A stretch of DNA of 64,000 bases from Stenocarpella maydis (lineage: Eukaryota > Ascomycota > Sordariomycetes > Diaporthales > Diaporthaceae), in assembly GCA_002270565.1 (NCBI GenBank), contig NQMI01000020.1, positions 248,001 to 312,000 of the forward strand, read 5' to 3'. The position numbers were made by a program, and so were the translations under genes. Below, in pieces: positions 36,168-47,208 of this stretch. Position 1 is the first letter of the stretch, and every line of letters starts with the position of its first letter. The notes under the pieces are model-generated. The model worked only from the letters and a program-made list of their open reading frames with translations. It ran no database searches and was not told the DNA's origin.

Positions 36168-36677
36168 CTACCACATCCCACACTCGGACAGAAACTCGTG
36201 GTCGTTCACGGTAGGGTCCCGGCCGACAGACCAGGTGCGCTCCTCGGTCTTCCTGTACATCCACCCACCCCTGCCCTGGCCGCACTTGTCGTCGAGAAGG
36301 GCGTTCGCGGCCCAGTACTCCCCGGAGGAGCAGCCGAACAGGCTGTCGCTAAAGTTGCACACGTATATCTGGCTGCGCCCGGCCATGGTGCGGTAGTACT
36401 TGTAGGGGTCGATCATGTGCAGGGGGCAGAAGTGGTCCATGCCGCGCACAGCGTCTGCGAGGTCGGTGGTGTAGTCGCCGGTGAGGTCGTGGTGGGAGCA
36501 GTATATGTAGGTCTTGTTGGTGCACATGGCCGTCTCCGAGATGATGATGGGGGTCTCGCTCGGGCTGGGGACAGAGGAGAACGTGCCGGTGGGAGGGGAG
36601 GCCATGTCGGGGGCTGGGGAGGCGTTCCCGAGCATCAGGGCCGCCGCGGTGGAGAGAATAAATCGGATAAGATACAT
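36168..36677 (-). CDS. Small secreted Cys-containing protein, 169 aa (effector-like)
   Basis: ORF starting ATG at 36677. Residues 1-20 form a signal peptide (YLIRFILSTAAALMLGNA). A Pro/Ser-rich linker follows to about residue 45. The C-terminal 120 residues contain seven Cys (52, 60, 84, 107, 116, 132, 166) and many aromatics, a profile typical of secreted fungal proteins including effectors. No enzyme family recognised. An upstream in-frame ATG (36884) would place 69 mostly basic residues before the signal peptide, so 36677 is preferred. It lies 297 bp downstream of the AMID-like gene on the same strand. Confidence 0.7.
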   Translation of the reverse strand: MYLIRFILSTAAALMLGNASPAPDMASPPTGTFSSVPSPSETPIIISETAMCTNKTYIYCSHHDLTGDYTTDLADAVRGMDHFCPLHMIDPYKYYRTMAGRSQIYVCNFSDSLFGCSSGEYWAANALLDDKCGQGRGGWMYRKTEERTWSVGRDPTVNDHEFLSECGMW

Positions 36678-36974
36678 GGTTTCTACTTTCGTTTGGCGGA
36701 TGAACTGAATACGCTTGTTTCTGAGGGTTCGATTTGGCTGTCTTGTCGTTCTTCTTGCTAGAATAAAATGGTCCGAGGCACATCTCCGCTGTCGATGGGA
36801 AAAGATTTTCTTGGCGGCAGGTTCTATGGGAAAGGTTTGCAATTTGTATACTGTCCTTGGAGCTTTTGTGGCAATACCCGCCACAGTGACCAGACTCTCA
36901 AATCACTCACACAACGCTGTCACTATAGTATCGTCCGGTCCCATTTTGACATGTGAAATCTGCTAACCAGTATC

Positions 36975-38387
36975 TCACGCCTGCTCGTTCACAGCGACAG
37001 CCTCGTCATATTTGGCCCCAAGAAGCCTCCAGGCCTTCATAATGTTACCATCCTCATGTTCCTTATTCACTGAAATCAAGGCGTCATCTCCGCTGCCGTC
37101 TTGTGAATAGATAGCCGTCGCAGACTGCAACACGTTAGTTATTACATTTGATGGAATTCCCTTCAAAGTTACACACCTTCCCGAGAGTCAACTGGATTGC
37201 GCCCTCGAAAGGCAGAAACGGGCGATAGGTATTGTGGGCTATTTTGTTCTTGATCATGGAAACGATATTGCTTGCGACAACTTGTGACTGAAACTCGGAT
37301 GCCCGTGCCATCTTGGGCCCGCCGCTCTCAGCAACGTCTCCAAGTGCGAAAATGTTGTCGATCTGGCCCTCAGGGAGTCGGAGCTGGAGGCTTGGGGCGA
37401 CGAGTATCCTGCCGGTATCCTTCGAAATGGATTCGGACAACTTGCCCGTGAGAAATCCCGTATTTGCATACTGTCCGGTGCACTTTATCTGTTTGAAACT
37501 GAGTCAGTACGATGACTTCGGTGCTGCTAGCATCGGCAGGGACTTACAACGAGGTCGAATCTCTCCACACGGCCATCCGGGAACACCAAGGCTGCATTTA
37601 CCCCGGGTTTCTCGTCACCACTCATCTGGATCTGAGGCCTCTGGCCAAATTCCACCTTGATTCCCAATTTTTCCATCTCCTCCATTGCGCGTTCATGCAG
37701 TCTGGGCCCAAATGCATGGAGAAGCCTGTCCCTCGAATGAACCAGCGTCAAATCCTTGCCCGGGTACCAACTTTTGATATCAGTCACGAGCTCAACGCCT
37801 ACCGCCCCGCCTCCCACAACGGCGATCCTCTCCGCGTTCTGTATCTTGACCTGGATGGCCCTGAGCTCCTCGCATGCGCCGTACTTGTCCGGGCTGGAAA
37901 GCTTTGATGGAATCGCAGAGGATGTTCCAGTCGCAATCGCGAGGAAGTCGAAATGGATCACCTCCCCGGAAGCAAGCCTGACACTCTCCCTTTTGACCTC
38001 CTCAACCGTGTCACGTCGTCTCTCGAAGATGCCCTGCGGCACGCCCTTACGCCCACTGTACAATATCTCATCATACGGAATGAAAGCCTTGCCCTCGTGG
38101 CCCCTGACTACCGAGTACCTGGGAAAGACGAAGGGCCAGTGGAAATCAACGTTCTTCTCGACGAGGATGACCCTGTATCCACTTGGAAGTGAATCGCATA
38201 GCTTCTTTGCGAGCCCGATGCCGGCAAATGAGCCGCCGATGATGACTACGTTTTGAGGCGAGGGTCCGAGTTTGTACTGTCTAGCATGAAGGATGGCATT
38301 GATGCGATGAAGGAGACGCTGGAGGCTGAAAGAGACGAGGAAAGGGAGCGAAAACTTGAGAATTTTCAGCACATCGCGGACTGCCAT
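36975..38387 (-). CDS. AIF2/AMID-like FAD-dependent pyridine-nucleotide oxidoreductase, 433 aa
   Basis: Exons 38387-37548, 37488-37177 and 37124-36975. Both introns (59 and 52 bp) are phase 0, with donors GTAAGT and GTGTGT and CAG acceptors; the first has a CTGAC branch site. Domains: an N-terminal hydrophobic stretch (FSLPFLVSF, residues 12-20) that may anchor it to a membrane, FAD-binding VVIIGGSFAGIG (residues 47-58), NAD(P)H-binding IAVVGGGAVGVEL (188-200), and FAD-binding NIFALGDVAESGG (325-337). This is the layout of the apoptosis-inducing-factor-2/AMID family, which oxidises NAD(P)H and can act as an alternative dehydrogenase or quinone reductase. No redox CxxC is seen, unlike thioredoxin reductases. 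The gene appears intact. Confidence 0.9.
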
Positions 38388-39042
38388 CGTTGCTCGGGCG
38401 CCGACTCTCGGTTTGTGGTTGGTTTCGTCGACTCAATTCTGGAAGCCGTGTCTCGAGTGTTTTCAAAGCTGTTGCTCGTGCCTAGACGTCAAAGTAGAAT
38501 TCTCCGTCGAGAGCCTGCCTCCTGGAAACGACTCAGAGGACGTACTATATACGTCGGTGTTTTACGGATCATCCGGAGATGTGGTCTCGGCACCGGCTTT
38601 TGACACCGCGTATATTGGCGGCCGTAGGCGAGTCCCTGCATAATAAGCCTCTCAAGGAAGGAAAACCCCACAGATCATGGCAAATAAGAGAGCGCAGCTT
38701 ATCAGATGATGCAAGATAATCAGCCTGCATTAGGGCCGAGCAAAAAGATCGGAGCTCCGAGGCCGAACCCGTGTTCCCGCCCGTGGCGGGTTCCTGGCTT
38801 ATCCCCGAGCTTGTTGTGCAGTATGCTAATGCGAGGATAAATCTCTTCCTGTGCAAAACATGTTGAGACGCAGTCCCGGCTCGCAAAATCAAACCCCTTC
38901 ATCATCGCGGTTCCCCACCGACGCTGAAGCATTAGAACGTGCTTTGTGTTGCGTTGGCCACGCATGGCGGGTCCTGGGCGGGCTTTCCATGGATATCCGA
39001 GAATCCCAGTCTAATGTAATACCGCCTACCAAGACGGCCTCT
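38388..39042. other. Intergenic sequence between AMID-like and MFS genes
   Basis: Promoter of the AMID-like gene and terminator side of the MFS gene. Nothing further recognised. Confidence 0.45.
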
Positions 39043-39054
39043 CTACCTAGGTAG
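39043..39054. repeat. TACCTAGGTA palindrome, copy 4, overlapping the MFS stop codon
   Basis: CTACCTAGGTAG encodes the final Leu-Pro-Arg-stop of the transporter on the minus strand. Same core as five other copies. Confidence 0.85.
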
Positions 39055-40978
39055 CTTTTCTGCATACAATGACGCAGTTTCCACCGCTGTGAGTGGGACG
39101 GGTTCGGCAGGCCGTGAAGATTCACGGCCCCGCTCCAAGTGACTCGGCGGCCTCCCAAGGAGAACCCCTTCCGTCAGGTCGGGCTCCTCCTCCTTGTCGA
39201 GCTTCCTCCATTCCGTGCATGCCGCAGTGAGCAAGGCTAGCCCAGCAGCAGCGACAGACATATAGAAGGTAGTCGCGATAGCCTCGCCGTAAGAATCAGC
39301 CACGAGGGATACATGCTTGTCCGTCATGTGCTCAATGTTCACGTTGGCCGGCCCCAGGTTAATGATGGTCTCGACAGTGCTTGCACTCACGCTCTTCGAT
39401 AGATTCCGGGTGAACCTGTTCATGAAGATGGCCTGTGCGATGGGGATGGCCACCGCGTACCCCAGGCAAAGGCAGAATATGACAAGAGCTTCCCCAGCCG
39501 GTATGTCGGTGTCATCCAGGACATTTCGAACTGCTGATAGGGGTAGCTGGATGCCGATGCCCAGCCCAAGCGCCACCAAAAGCTCGAGACCTATGATGTA
39601 GGCCATGTCTGTGTTCACTTGGATCTGTGAAAAGAGTGCTGAACCTACAGCCATCACCGCAGCGCTGACCAACATGAATGGCACGTAGTGGCCGAAGTAG
39701 GTGACAATAGCTCCCACAGCCACAGCGACAACTGTGTCCGGGATGGACACAGCCATGAGGTAAATACCAGACTGGCTGGGTGAGAAGCCTCTCGCGGCTT
39801 GGAAGTAAAAAGGCAGGTAGTATAGCAGCACGCCGAAAGACATGATGTTGAACATGGCGAACAGGCATCCGAACCCAACGGTACGCTGTGTCAGTATGCG
39901 GATGGGTATAAGAGCCCTGCGGTATGATCAGCATTTGTAGCATCACGACTGTGGAAAATCTGGCGGCTATACCTGTCTTCTTCCTTAACTTGGATGAACA
40001 TGAACAACCCAGTCAAGACGGCGAAGCCGACAAGACAACCCCATACCCATGGGTTACTCCAAGAGTACTTCGTGCCACCCCATTCGAGCGCAAGGAACAA
40101 CGCGGTCAAAGATGTGAGAATTAGAATGACACTGAGTGGGTCGGTCGATTTCAACCGCTGTCCGAAGGAGTACCTTGAGGACATTCTGACAGGTTCCGGA
40201 AAGGTAAAAGCTATGAGGCAACCCGCAATGAGAGACATGGCTGCCAGGCACTCATCAATAAATTGCACAACATATGTGCCAGCCGGTAGAGTTGACAAAC
40301 CTATGCTTAGGTAGAAGCTCATGCGCCAGGACATGTGGCTCTCGGCGAAGAGACCGGCAAGTGGAGGCCCAATAGCCGCTGCAATGCCGGTCATCAGGAT
40401 GATGACAGATAGAAATAGCGGCATTTTCTTCTTCGAAACGGCATGGGATATTATAATAAAACTCCCCAAGTTGATGCCAGCATGGGACAAGCCCCGTATG
40501 GCACGTCCAAGTATCAGAATGTGGGAAGTCGACGAAGTTGCACAGACGATGGAGCCTGGTGCGGATGGTCAGTGGAGGCTCCCGTGTTCCAGTGAGATAG
40601 ATCAGGCGAAGACACACCAGCAATGGAGACAATGATACAAACGCAATAGGTGACCTTCAGCGGGAACAATGTATACACTCGGCCAAAGATGGGGAGAAAC
40701 GCGAGCCTGGCGAGATCGTGTGAAGCTTGGTACCACGCGGCCTGGTCGAGGCTCTCGAACTCGCTCGTGATCTTGGGTATTGCCGTGACCAGCAGCTGCC
40801 TGTCCAGTTCCCCGAAGAATGCGCTCACCATCAATGTGATGGTCACGAGAAGCAGCCGACGGCCCTCAACCTTTTCCTCGGTGCTGGAAAACTGTCCCTT
40901 CAGGAAGGACCACATGCTCATAATGCATGCCCAGGCGCGGGACATGGCTCCACCGCCATGGCGGCGGTTGCGGCCCAT
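39043..40978 (-). CDS. MFS transporter, DHA2 (14-helix) drug:H+ antiporter type, 605 aa
   Basis: Exons 40978-40618, 40555-39973 and 39916-39043. Introns of 62 and 56 bp (GTGTGT...CAG and GTATAG...CAG) join in phases 1 and 2 and restore continuous family sequence across both junctions. The protein has the DHA2 layout: a first helix ending LLVTAIPKIT, then FGRVYTL, GRAIRGLSHAGINLG, the antiporter motif C region AIGPPLAGLFAE followed by SWRMSFYL, and a second half of six or more helices. A hydrophilic tail ends LPR. DHA2 proteins export drugs or secondary metabolites at the plasma membrane. The motif usually read LDxTIV is LDRQLL here, so substrate or activity may differ. The stop codon TAG lies in a CTACCTAGGTAG palindrome. 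Confidence 0.9.
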
Positions 40979-42420
40979 TGTTCGATAGGCACCAACAAGA
41001 TGTGATCCGGGGCGATCAAGCTAGGTTTTCAGTAGTATGTCCGGCGATCGGTGTCATTCAATGGTCCTCGTATCAGTGGATTCTGAATCCACTGCTGGCC
41101 ATGTAGCCTCTCGCAGGACCAGTCAATACCTTCCTCGTGATCACCAGTGGGGCTGAGAAGGTATTATCGGGTGATTCGCCGTGCTCCGGTAATCCAGAAA
41201 GAGCTTCAAATTCAAAACAAAATAATTGTCAGGGCAGAGGGAGCTCTCATATATTGGGTTTCAAATATCATAGAACTACATGGTAGACCATGACCCAAAC
41301 TGGATAGTGGGATGGCGGCGTGTAACCTACTGTTTGTAGCGTGAGCATGGTCAAAGCTATGTTGAAAATGGGCCACCTGCTTGGCTCATGGAGTCCGCCA
41401 GAGCCATGGACTACTATTGGCGGTGCATCAGTGGTTCATTACCGGCATCCCACTCAAGCGCTTCTGGAGCTGCGCTCTGGTGTTAGCCGAGGATAAAAAA
41501 CAATGTTCACGCTGCGTTTCAAACACACGCCTTGGGTCTCAACGGTAATATAACATTGCTCAAGGCCGCCCACTGCAATTAATCCACAATATCACGCAAG
41601 ATATGAATACTTGCGAGCGGTTAAGCTTAAGTACTTGGTTGTAGACCACAGAGGGAGTTAATCACGGTACAGAGTCTTGTGAATGACCGTCTGACAGAAA
41701 ACGATGTCAGAATACGCCTTTAATAGTAGCTACCGGAGCTTCACGAGCGTCGGCTGAGTTAATTACTGCGTTGGTATCATCAGGTTAACAGGCTCTGAGT
41801 GGTCGAATGCGCTAACAACCATTTACTCCATACCCGCCCGTGGTACTGAATTGTAATACCAATGCATAAATATTTCCTTAAAGAGTGGGATATTAGATCG
41901 GGATGATGATAGAATGATTGTATTGATCTGATCTGGTTGTCGTTAAGGGGAGAAATCCCTATGCTATCAGATACTCTAAATGAGCCTACTTAAAGGGCTA
42001 TAGGTAGTCCATATGGGCGCATTTTAAGGTCTTAGCTGTTCGCAGGTGTGTGCGCCAGAGTATCCGCGACTAGGGGGGACCTGTGATATCTTCTACATCT
42101 GCTGACCCATGTATCAATTTTTAGTGGCACTTTGGCTTGCTTTCTTTCGAGACGCCGTTGTCGTCTTCTGGAGAGGCTTACAACTGACGTTAATAGCCCC
42201 CTCAAATCGCATTTACTGGTATAACCATTTGGAGTACGAAACCCCGTTCATTATTGGTATTAGTCTAAGGAAGGCGTGGACTGACTGTGGTCAGTGATCA
42301 AAAGCGGACTTGTGTCTTGGCATATATGGGACACCACACTGGGAGTTGTCTTGATAAAACTACCTTTTGTACGTGGGCCGGCGTCTTCTGTGGGTCTAGT
42401 TTTATAACTCTGACTTCATA
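40979..42420. other. Intergenic sequence
   Basis: Includes the MFS promoter. No supported gene in about 1.4 kb. Composition becomes more AT-rich after 41,600. The N-terminal exons of the SAT4 relic may have eroded within the right part. Confidence 0.45.
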
Positions 42421-43351
42421 AAGTGGACCACTGTAGTGGCAGGACTGCCTCAGCCTGTCACTGGCTTGGTCAAGGCATCATTGCTTCTGTTCTATCTGCA
42501 TGTTTTCAAGCCAAATCGCTGGCTATGATACCTCATTATGTTCGGTCTACTCATAGTTGTAGGCATGTACATCACGTGGATGTTTGTGTTCATCTTCCAG
42601 ACCGCTTTCCAAAATGCAGTGGGAACGCATCTGAGCTGGGCGCAAGCAGCCTTCAATGTCACAACGGACGTATACCTATTTTGCCTTCCGATATCTTGTG
42701 TCTCTCGTCTTCAGATCTCGACTAAGAGACGGGTGGGAATAATGGCCATTTTCTCGACGGCCGTCGCGTGAGTATCTCTTTTGTTTCATCGCTCACAAAG
42801 CAATCTTATAATAGAATCTGACCTCCGTAGCGCAATCGTCATGAGCGCCCTCACTCTTCGCTGGCGTCTCGAATACACCGGCAGCAACTCAGATCCTACA
42901 TGGTCTGCGACCACCCGGATGACTTTGACGTAAGTCAACCCTCAAGCACTAGGCAGCCCCCTGCAGACAATTATGACCCATTATTGTTCTTGAAATTGAC
43001 ATCGGCATGATGTGTGCGTGCATGCCTATGTTTGGCCCTCTGTTCACGCCCGGGAAGAATGGCCGTTTCAGCAATTTCACCACCTTCATCCCATCGATTC
43101 GGACAAATCTTCTCCGCAGTGCGCTCAGCAGTCACCGGACGGCCGACCGGGTACCCAACGACAGCTACGAGGTACCCGGCAGCAGCTACGGGCAAAAGTC
43201 TGACGTCGAGCTGGTGCAGAGGAATGCCGACTCCGCCGAGATGCGATCAACGAAGCAGGCCAGGGGGCGTGAGTGGTTTGATAATACGGCTGACATGACC
43301 AAAAAGACACTGTGTACGACCGGACCAGCGTTGTCATGGATGGTATGGTAG
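42421..43351 (+). pseudogene. Second SAT4/rhodopsin-domain gene, N-terminally eroded
   Basis: From 42,421 the frame reads PVTGLVKASLLLFYLHVFKP, a SAT4 helix-3 motif, then a TGA at 42,526-42,528 where relatives have Arg or another residue. It then continues through FNVTTDVYLFCLPIS and RRVGIMAIFSTAVA to 42,767. An intron 42768-42830 (GTGAGT...GTAG) joins perfectly to AIVMSALTLRWRLEY. The next donor (GTAAGT at 42,930) has no obvious acceptor before EIDIGMMCACMPMFGPL (about 42,997), the conserved ACLP-like motif. A hydrophilic tail follows to 43,351. The first two helices are not recognisable upstream. It differs from the intact SAT4-type gene at 10-11 kb and is not a recent duplicate. Confidence 0.7.
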
Positions 43352-43905
43352 ATCCAAGACGACCCAGGACGCTTTCCACGTGGTGCAAGCTCGGCTGAAA
43401 TCAAGAGCCCTCCCGTTGTGAGGAGCTATGTTGATCGTGCTGGCTGCTGCGATGAGGAAAATGAGACAGAATCATTAAATGAGTTGCGTTACAACAATAT
43501 GTACGTAGGCATGAAGCGATGCAGAGATGAGGGCAGTAGTAATATGGATGGAGGCCAAAGACACCTGCAGGGAATGCATCATCGCCATTTGTTGTGTGAA
43601 AATATTATAGGATTGTCAGGTTAGAAATTTGATCCAGTCATGATACCGCTGGGCACCCCAACGCGGAGCAATTACTTGTCTGTGGTTTTGATGCCAAAGA
43701 CACTCCTGATATTTCACGAGGTAGGGGGCCGGTAAATAAAGCGCCAGGCCCTGGTTGTCCACCAGGCACTTTCAACTCCGCGGCCCGGCCCAGGGGACCC
43801 CCTGAGAAGTACATAAACAGGCTGGAGAATCAATGGGTTCTCTGCAGCTGCTGAAGACACGTCTGGTCTTATTTGCTTTCATCACGACATCCTGACGCAT
43901 TTCAA
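43352..43905. other. Intergenic, methyltransferase promoter side
   Basis: No gene recognised. It contains GC-rich stretches (CGGCCCGGCCCAGGGG) about 120 bp before the methyltransferase ATG. Confidence 0.45.
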
Positions 43906-44949
43906 ATGGCGACAGCCGAGGCTGATAGTGAGTATCTCCTAGGAGGAAGCTCAGAAGAGCTTGATCGGATCAATGGCATGCATGAATCCACAGTCGACTA
44001 CATGGGCAAGCTACTGCTAGCCCCTGTTGAATTCAGCTCGTCAAATCTACGAATTCTAGATTCTGGGACCGCAGGAGGTGGGATATCCCATTCACCCCCT
44101 TTTTATGCTTCTGGTCTATACAGCTGGTGCCTGCTGACGCGACTGACTTGACAATTGTTGCCTTCTATTTGCAGGTCGGTGGCTACAGGAACTTTAAGCC
44201 GAAAAGGGCGAGGGCCACGAGTACATCGGGACCGACATTAATGTCGCTTTTCTCCCACCGTCTCCGACAAAGAATGGGATTTCATACGGCTCTTGGGACA
44301 TTATGAAACAATGGCCACAGGGAACAGCCTCTGGCTTCGACCTGGTGCACCACAGATTTGTGCTCAGTGGCGTTGGGAAGCGGGCACTGAAGGAAGCAGG
44401 CCCAAACTTGATGGCTCTCGTCAAGCCTGGGGGCTGGATCGAGCTTTTTGAATCCGACGTCTGGGAAGCAGTGATAGCAGACGAGGATAACGGGGCTGCC
44501 CCGGTCTGGTAGCTCCTGCGCCAAGTGTACCTCGCCATGCAGGTCGAGCCGGACCTGGACCGATATCTGCCTGGCTGGCTTGAGGAGGCAGGGTTCGTGG
44601 GCATTACCGAAGAGCGGTTTGTCGTTCCCGTGGGGGCGAAGAGACAGGGTGCCGAGATGGGGCAAAGGAGTGCGCGCACCGTTGCAGTGACCGCACAACA
44701 TTTGGCAATGGGGGCGAAGCGTGGAGACCCACCCAACCCCACAAGTCCAGCAACACAACGAGATGGTAAGAGGTCAGTGACTATTCGACTAGCCATTAAC
44801 CCAGAGACTGCCTAGGGCTGGAACCAGGGTCTACATCGTTCAGCCTGCAGGAGTTGGATGCACTCCCTGGACGGGTTCACGAGGCTTTGCGCAAGCGTGG
44901 AGGGACTTACAGTCTGTACACGATTTATGCAAGGAGGCCAGCCGCTTGA
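43906..44949 (+). pseudogene. SAM-dependent methyltransferase (LaeA/GliN-like), two nonsense codons
   Basis: ATG at 43906. Exons 43906-44077, 44175-44765 and 44816-44949 splice (GTGGGA...GCAG, GTAAGA...CTAG) into one 298-codon frame, with stops only at 44195-44197 (TAA) and 44510-44512 (TAG). Readable motifs are the lead segment LLLAPVEFSSSNLRILDSGT with the class I SAM motif (DSGTAGG), EYIGTDIN (acidic loop), GFDLVHHRFVLSG, LVKPGGWIELFE and the C-terminal GGTYSLYTIYARRPA. These match the fungal group including LaeA-like regulators and the gliotoxin N-methyltransferase GliN. Without the two stops the gene would look normal. The first stop fits CAA to TAA. Subfamily placement is by memory of motifs only. 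Confidence 0.75.
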
Positions 44950-45527
44950 AAGGAGGTCTTGATGGTGACAAGGTCACATTGACAAGTGACAGGGCTTGTC
45001 AAGACCAGGAAAGTCCGCCGAGATTACTGCATGTTTCAGTGAGGATCGAGCTGTACCTATCAGGGTAGATGCTATCAATACAAGATGAAGTGCAGAGCGA
45101 TAGTTCGCGCGACAGGGATGATGAGGCTGAAAAGTCTGGAGATGATGTCTGTTTGCCAGGGGGCCAGGCCCTCTGCATTAGTAGTAACTCAGCCAACTGC
45201 ATATCCGTCGATTCGCTAACAACTAGCGCTTACTCCAGAGTATTGACCGGTGACCTGTGAGGCAGCGGGGCTGGGGCCAGACAGGGACGAATTTATTACA
45301 CCCCAGTCCCAACGGCGAAAGCAACCCTTTATTGGTTGGCTGTCGCAAACCAATACTTCAGAGCTCCCCAGCTGAAGTTCTGGTGGCTCGGTAGCCGAAG
45401 GATTCCAATCTGTAGACTCTATTTTGCCCACTTACAAAAATCGCCCGCTAAGTTCTCGTCGTTCCATGATATTCAGCCCTCCACAGGACCAATTGTGGCA
45501 GTCTGTTTCCTCTCCAATCTAATAATT
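44950..45527. other. Intergenic, promoter side of the GliT-like relic
   Basis: No gene recognised. Confidence 0.4.
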
Positions 45528-46245
45528 ATGGCTTCCGAGTACGATATCATCATCATCGGTGGCGGCCCGGCAAGACCATAAAACGATCCTTTTTGATTCT
45601 GGCACATATCGCAACGCTGAGGCTAAGTATATGCATACCGTTTCCTCGTGGGACCATCGCGATCCTGCCGAGTTCCATGCCGCCTCTCTTGCCGAATTCA
45701 AGCGCTATGGGAGCGTAATGGTCCAGAATATTGAGACCGAGAGTGTTGGCAAGAACGAAGACAGTACTTTCACCGTAACGGGAGGGGGGAAGAGCTGGAC
45801 AGGAAAGAAGTTGCTTCTTGCTACTGGTGTTGAGGATGTCTTTCCCGGCTATGCAGTATGTTGGGTCTCGGGCATGTAAGTCTGCGCCTAACTGGCCGTC
45901 GAGTCATTTCTCCATCCTGCAACGAGCTTTACACTAACCAGCGAGCCAACCAGCTTTCATTGCCTCTACTGTCATGGGTGGGAGGAGAAAGAATACTCGC
46001 CATCCGCAGGAATGTTAGCCCAGGGTGATACGGGGAATGTTATCATTGCCCTCCACTTTGCTCGGCAGGCGCTTCGTATTGCGAAACAGGTCACTCTCTA
46101 TACGAATGGTGACGAAGAGCTGGCCAAGCAGTTAGCGGACGCCCTGGCAGCGGCGCCAGCCCCTATGACAGTGAACTCCAAGAAGATTGCGAAGCTTGTC
46201 AAGGCACCAGAGTGCTCCCAAATAACTTTAGAGTTTGATGACATT
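45528..46245 (+). pseudogene. GliT-like thioredoxin-reductase-fold dithiol oxidase, truncated
   Basis: The ATG at 45528 opens a Rossmann motif YDIIIIGGGPA. Right after it about 10-12 codons are missing and the frame shifts (about 45,572). The sequence then continues KTILFDSGTYRNAEAKYMHT and GKKLLLATGVEDVFPGYA to 45,875. An intron 45876-45953 (GTAAGT...CCAG) restores GIFHCLYCHGWEE, the redox CLYC at 45961-45972. It continues with HFARQALRIAKQVTLYTNG and SQITLEFDD, then the coding character ends near 46,245 at the start of AT-rich DNA. The C-terminal third is missing. The motif set matches the fungal group containing GliT (gliotoxin oxidase/reductase) and related enzymes that form disulfide bridges in secondary metabolites, rather than housekeeping thioredoxin reductase. 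Confidence 0.75.
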
Positions 46246-47208
46246 CCCTTTTATAAGAATATCTTCTTTATAGGGCTATCAATATTATAATAAAGTTTTT
46301 AAATGATACTTCTATTTATCTTTCATTATTATTATAGAATTTATTATAAATTTCTTATGTAAAGACCTTTATATATTATAAATACTTTAATTATATATAT
46401 ATATATGTTAATATATTTTGAAATTACTAAAGAAAGGGTAAAAAAAAGTTTATACTAGAAATATGGATTAAATAACTTAGTAATACTTTCTTTAAGTAAG
46501 ATATTCATAATTATATTCTAAATATTAATATAGTTAATTTCTAATGTAAATATACTACCTTTACTTTATTTACTTCTTATTACTATATATAAGCAGCTTA
46601 ATAAGTAGTAAAAGTTAGGAGTAATAAAAGGTAAGAGTAATAAATAATTAAAAACAAAATGTAGTAAATAAGTAGTAATAAGTAAAGGTAGTAAATAAAT
46701 AAGAATAAGTTAATAATAAAGTAACTTTAAATAAAAATAATTATTATTAGATTAATTATAAAGTTAATTATTAAAGTAATTACTGAAATAATAATGGCTT
46801 TAATATTATCCTTAGGAATAAATAACAAGTTCTATACTATATAGATACTTTTTAATTATTATTTATTATAATACTTAATGTATAATAAATATATATAAAG
46901 ATAAGAAAAAATATAGCCTTGTATATATAATAGGCTCTCATTATCTTATAATAAATAGTAAGGCTATTACTAAAGGTACTCTTTAAGTAGTAATATTCTT
47001 AATAGAGTTGCAACGAAGTAATAAAAAGTCTGCCTATTTAACTTTATTAATTTATAATTATCTTTATAATTATTAATTAGTATTAGTTAGGTTATATATT
47101 ATAATATAACTATAAGCTATAGTAGTTATAGTAGAATTCGGTATAGAGTAGGTTATATTGTTATGGGTATAGCCTATATAGCTAGTAGGGGTCTATGTAT
47201 GTGTATAT
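46246..47208. other. AT-rich, RIP-like flank of the retrotransposon
   Basis: Very AT-rich with recurring AGTAATAA and TTATTA words; hardly any C or G. It abuts the truncated GliT-like gene on the left and the chromovirus on the right. The last five bases before the LTR (TATAT) are its target duplication. No coding potential. Confidence 0.7.
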
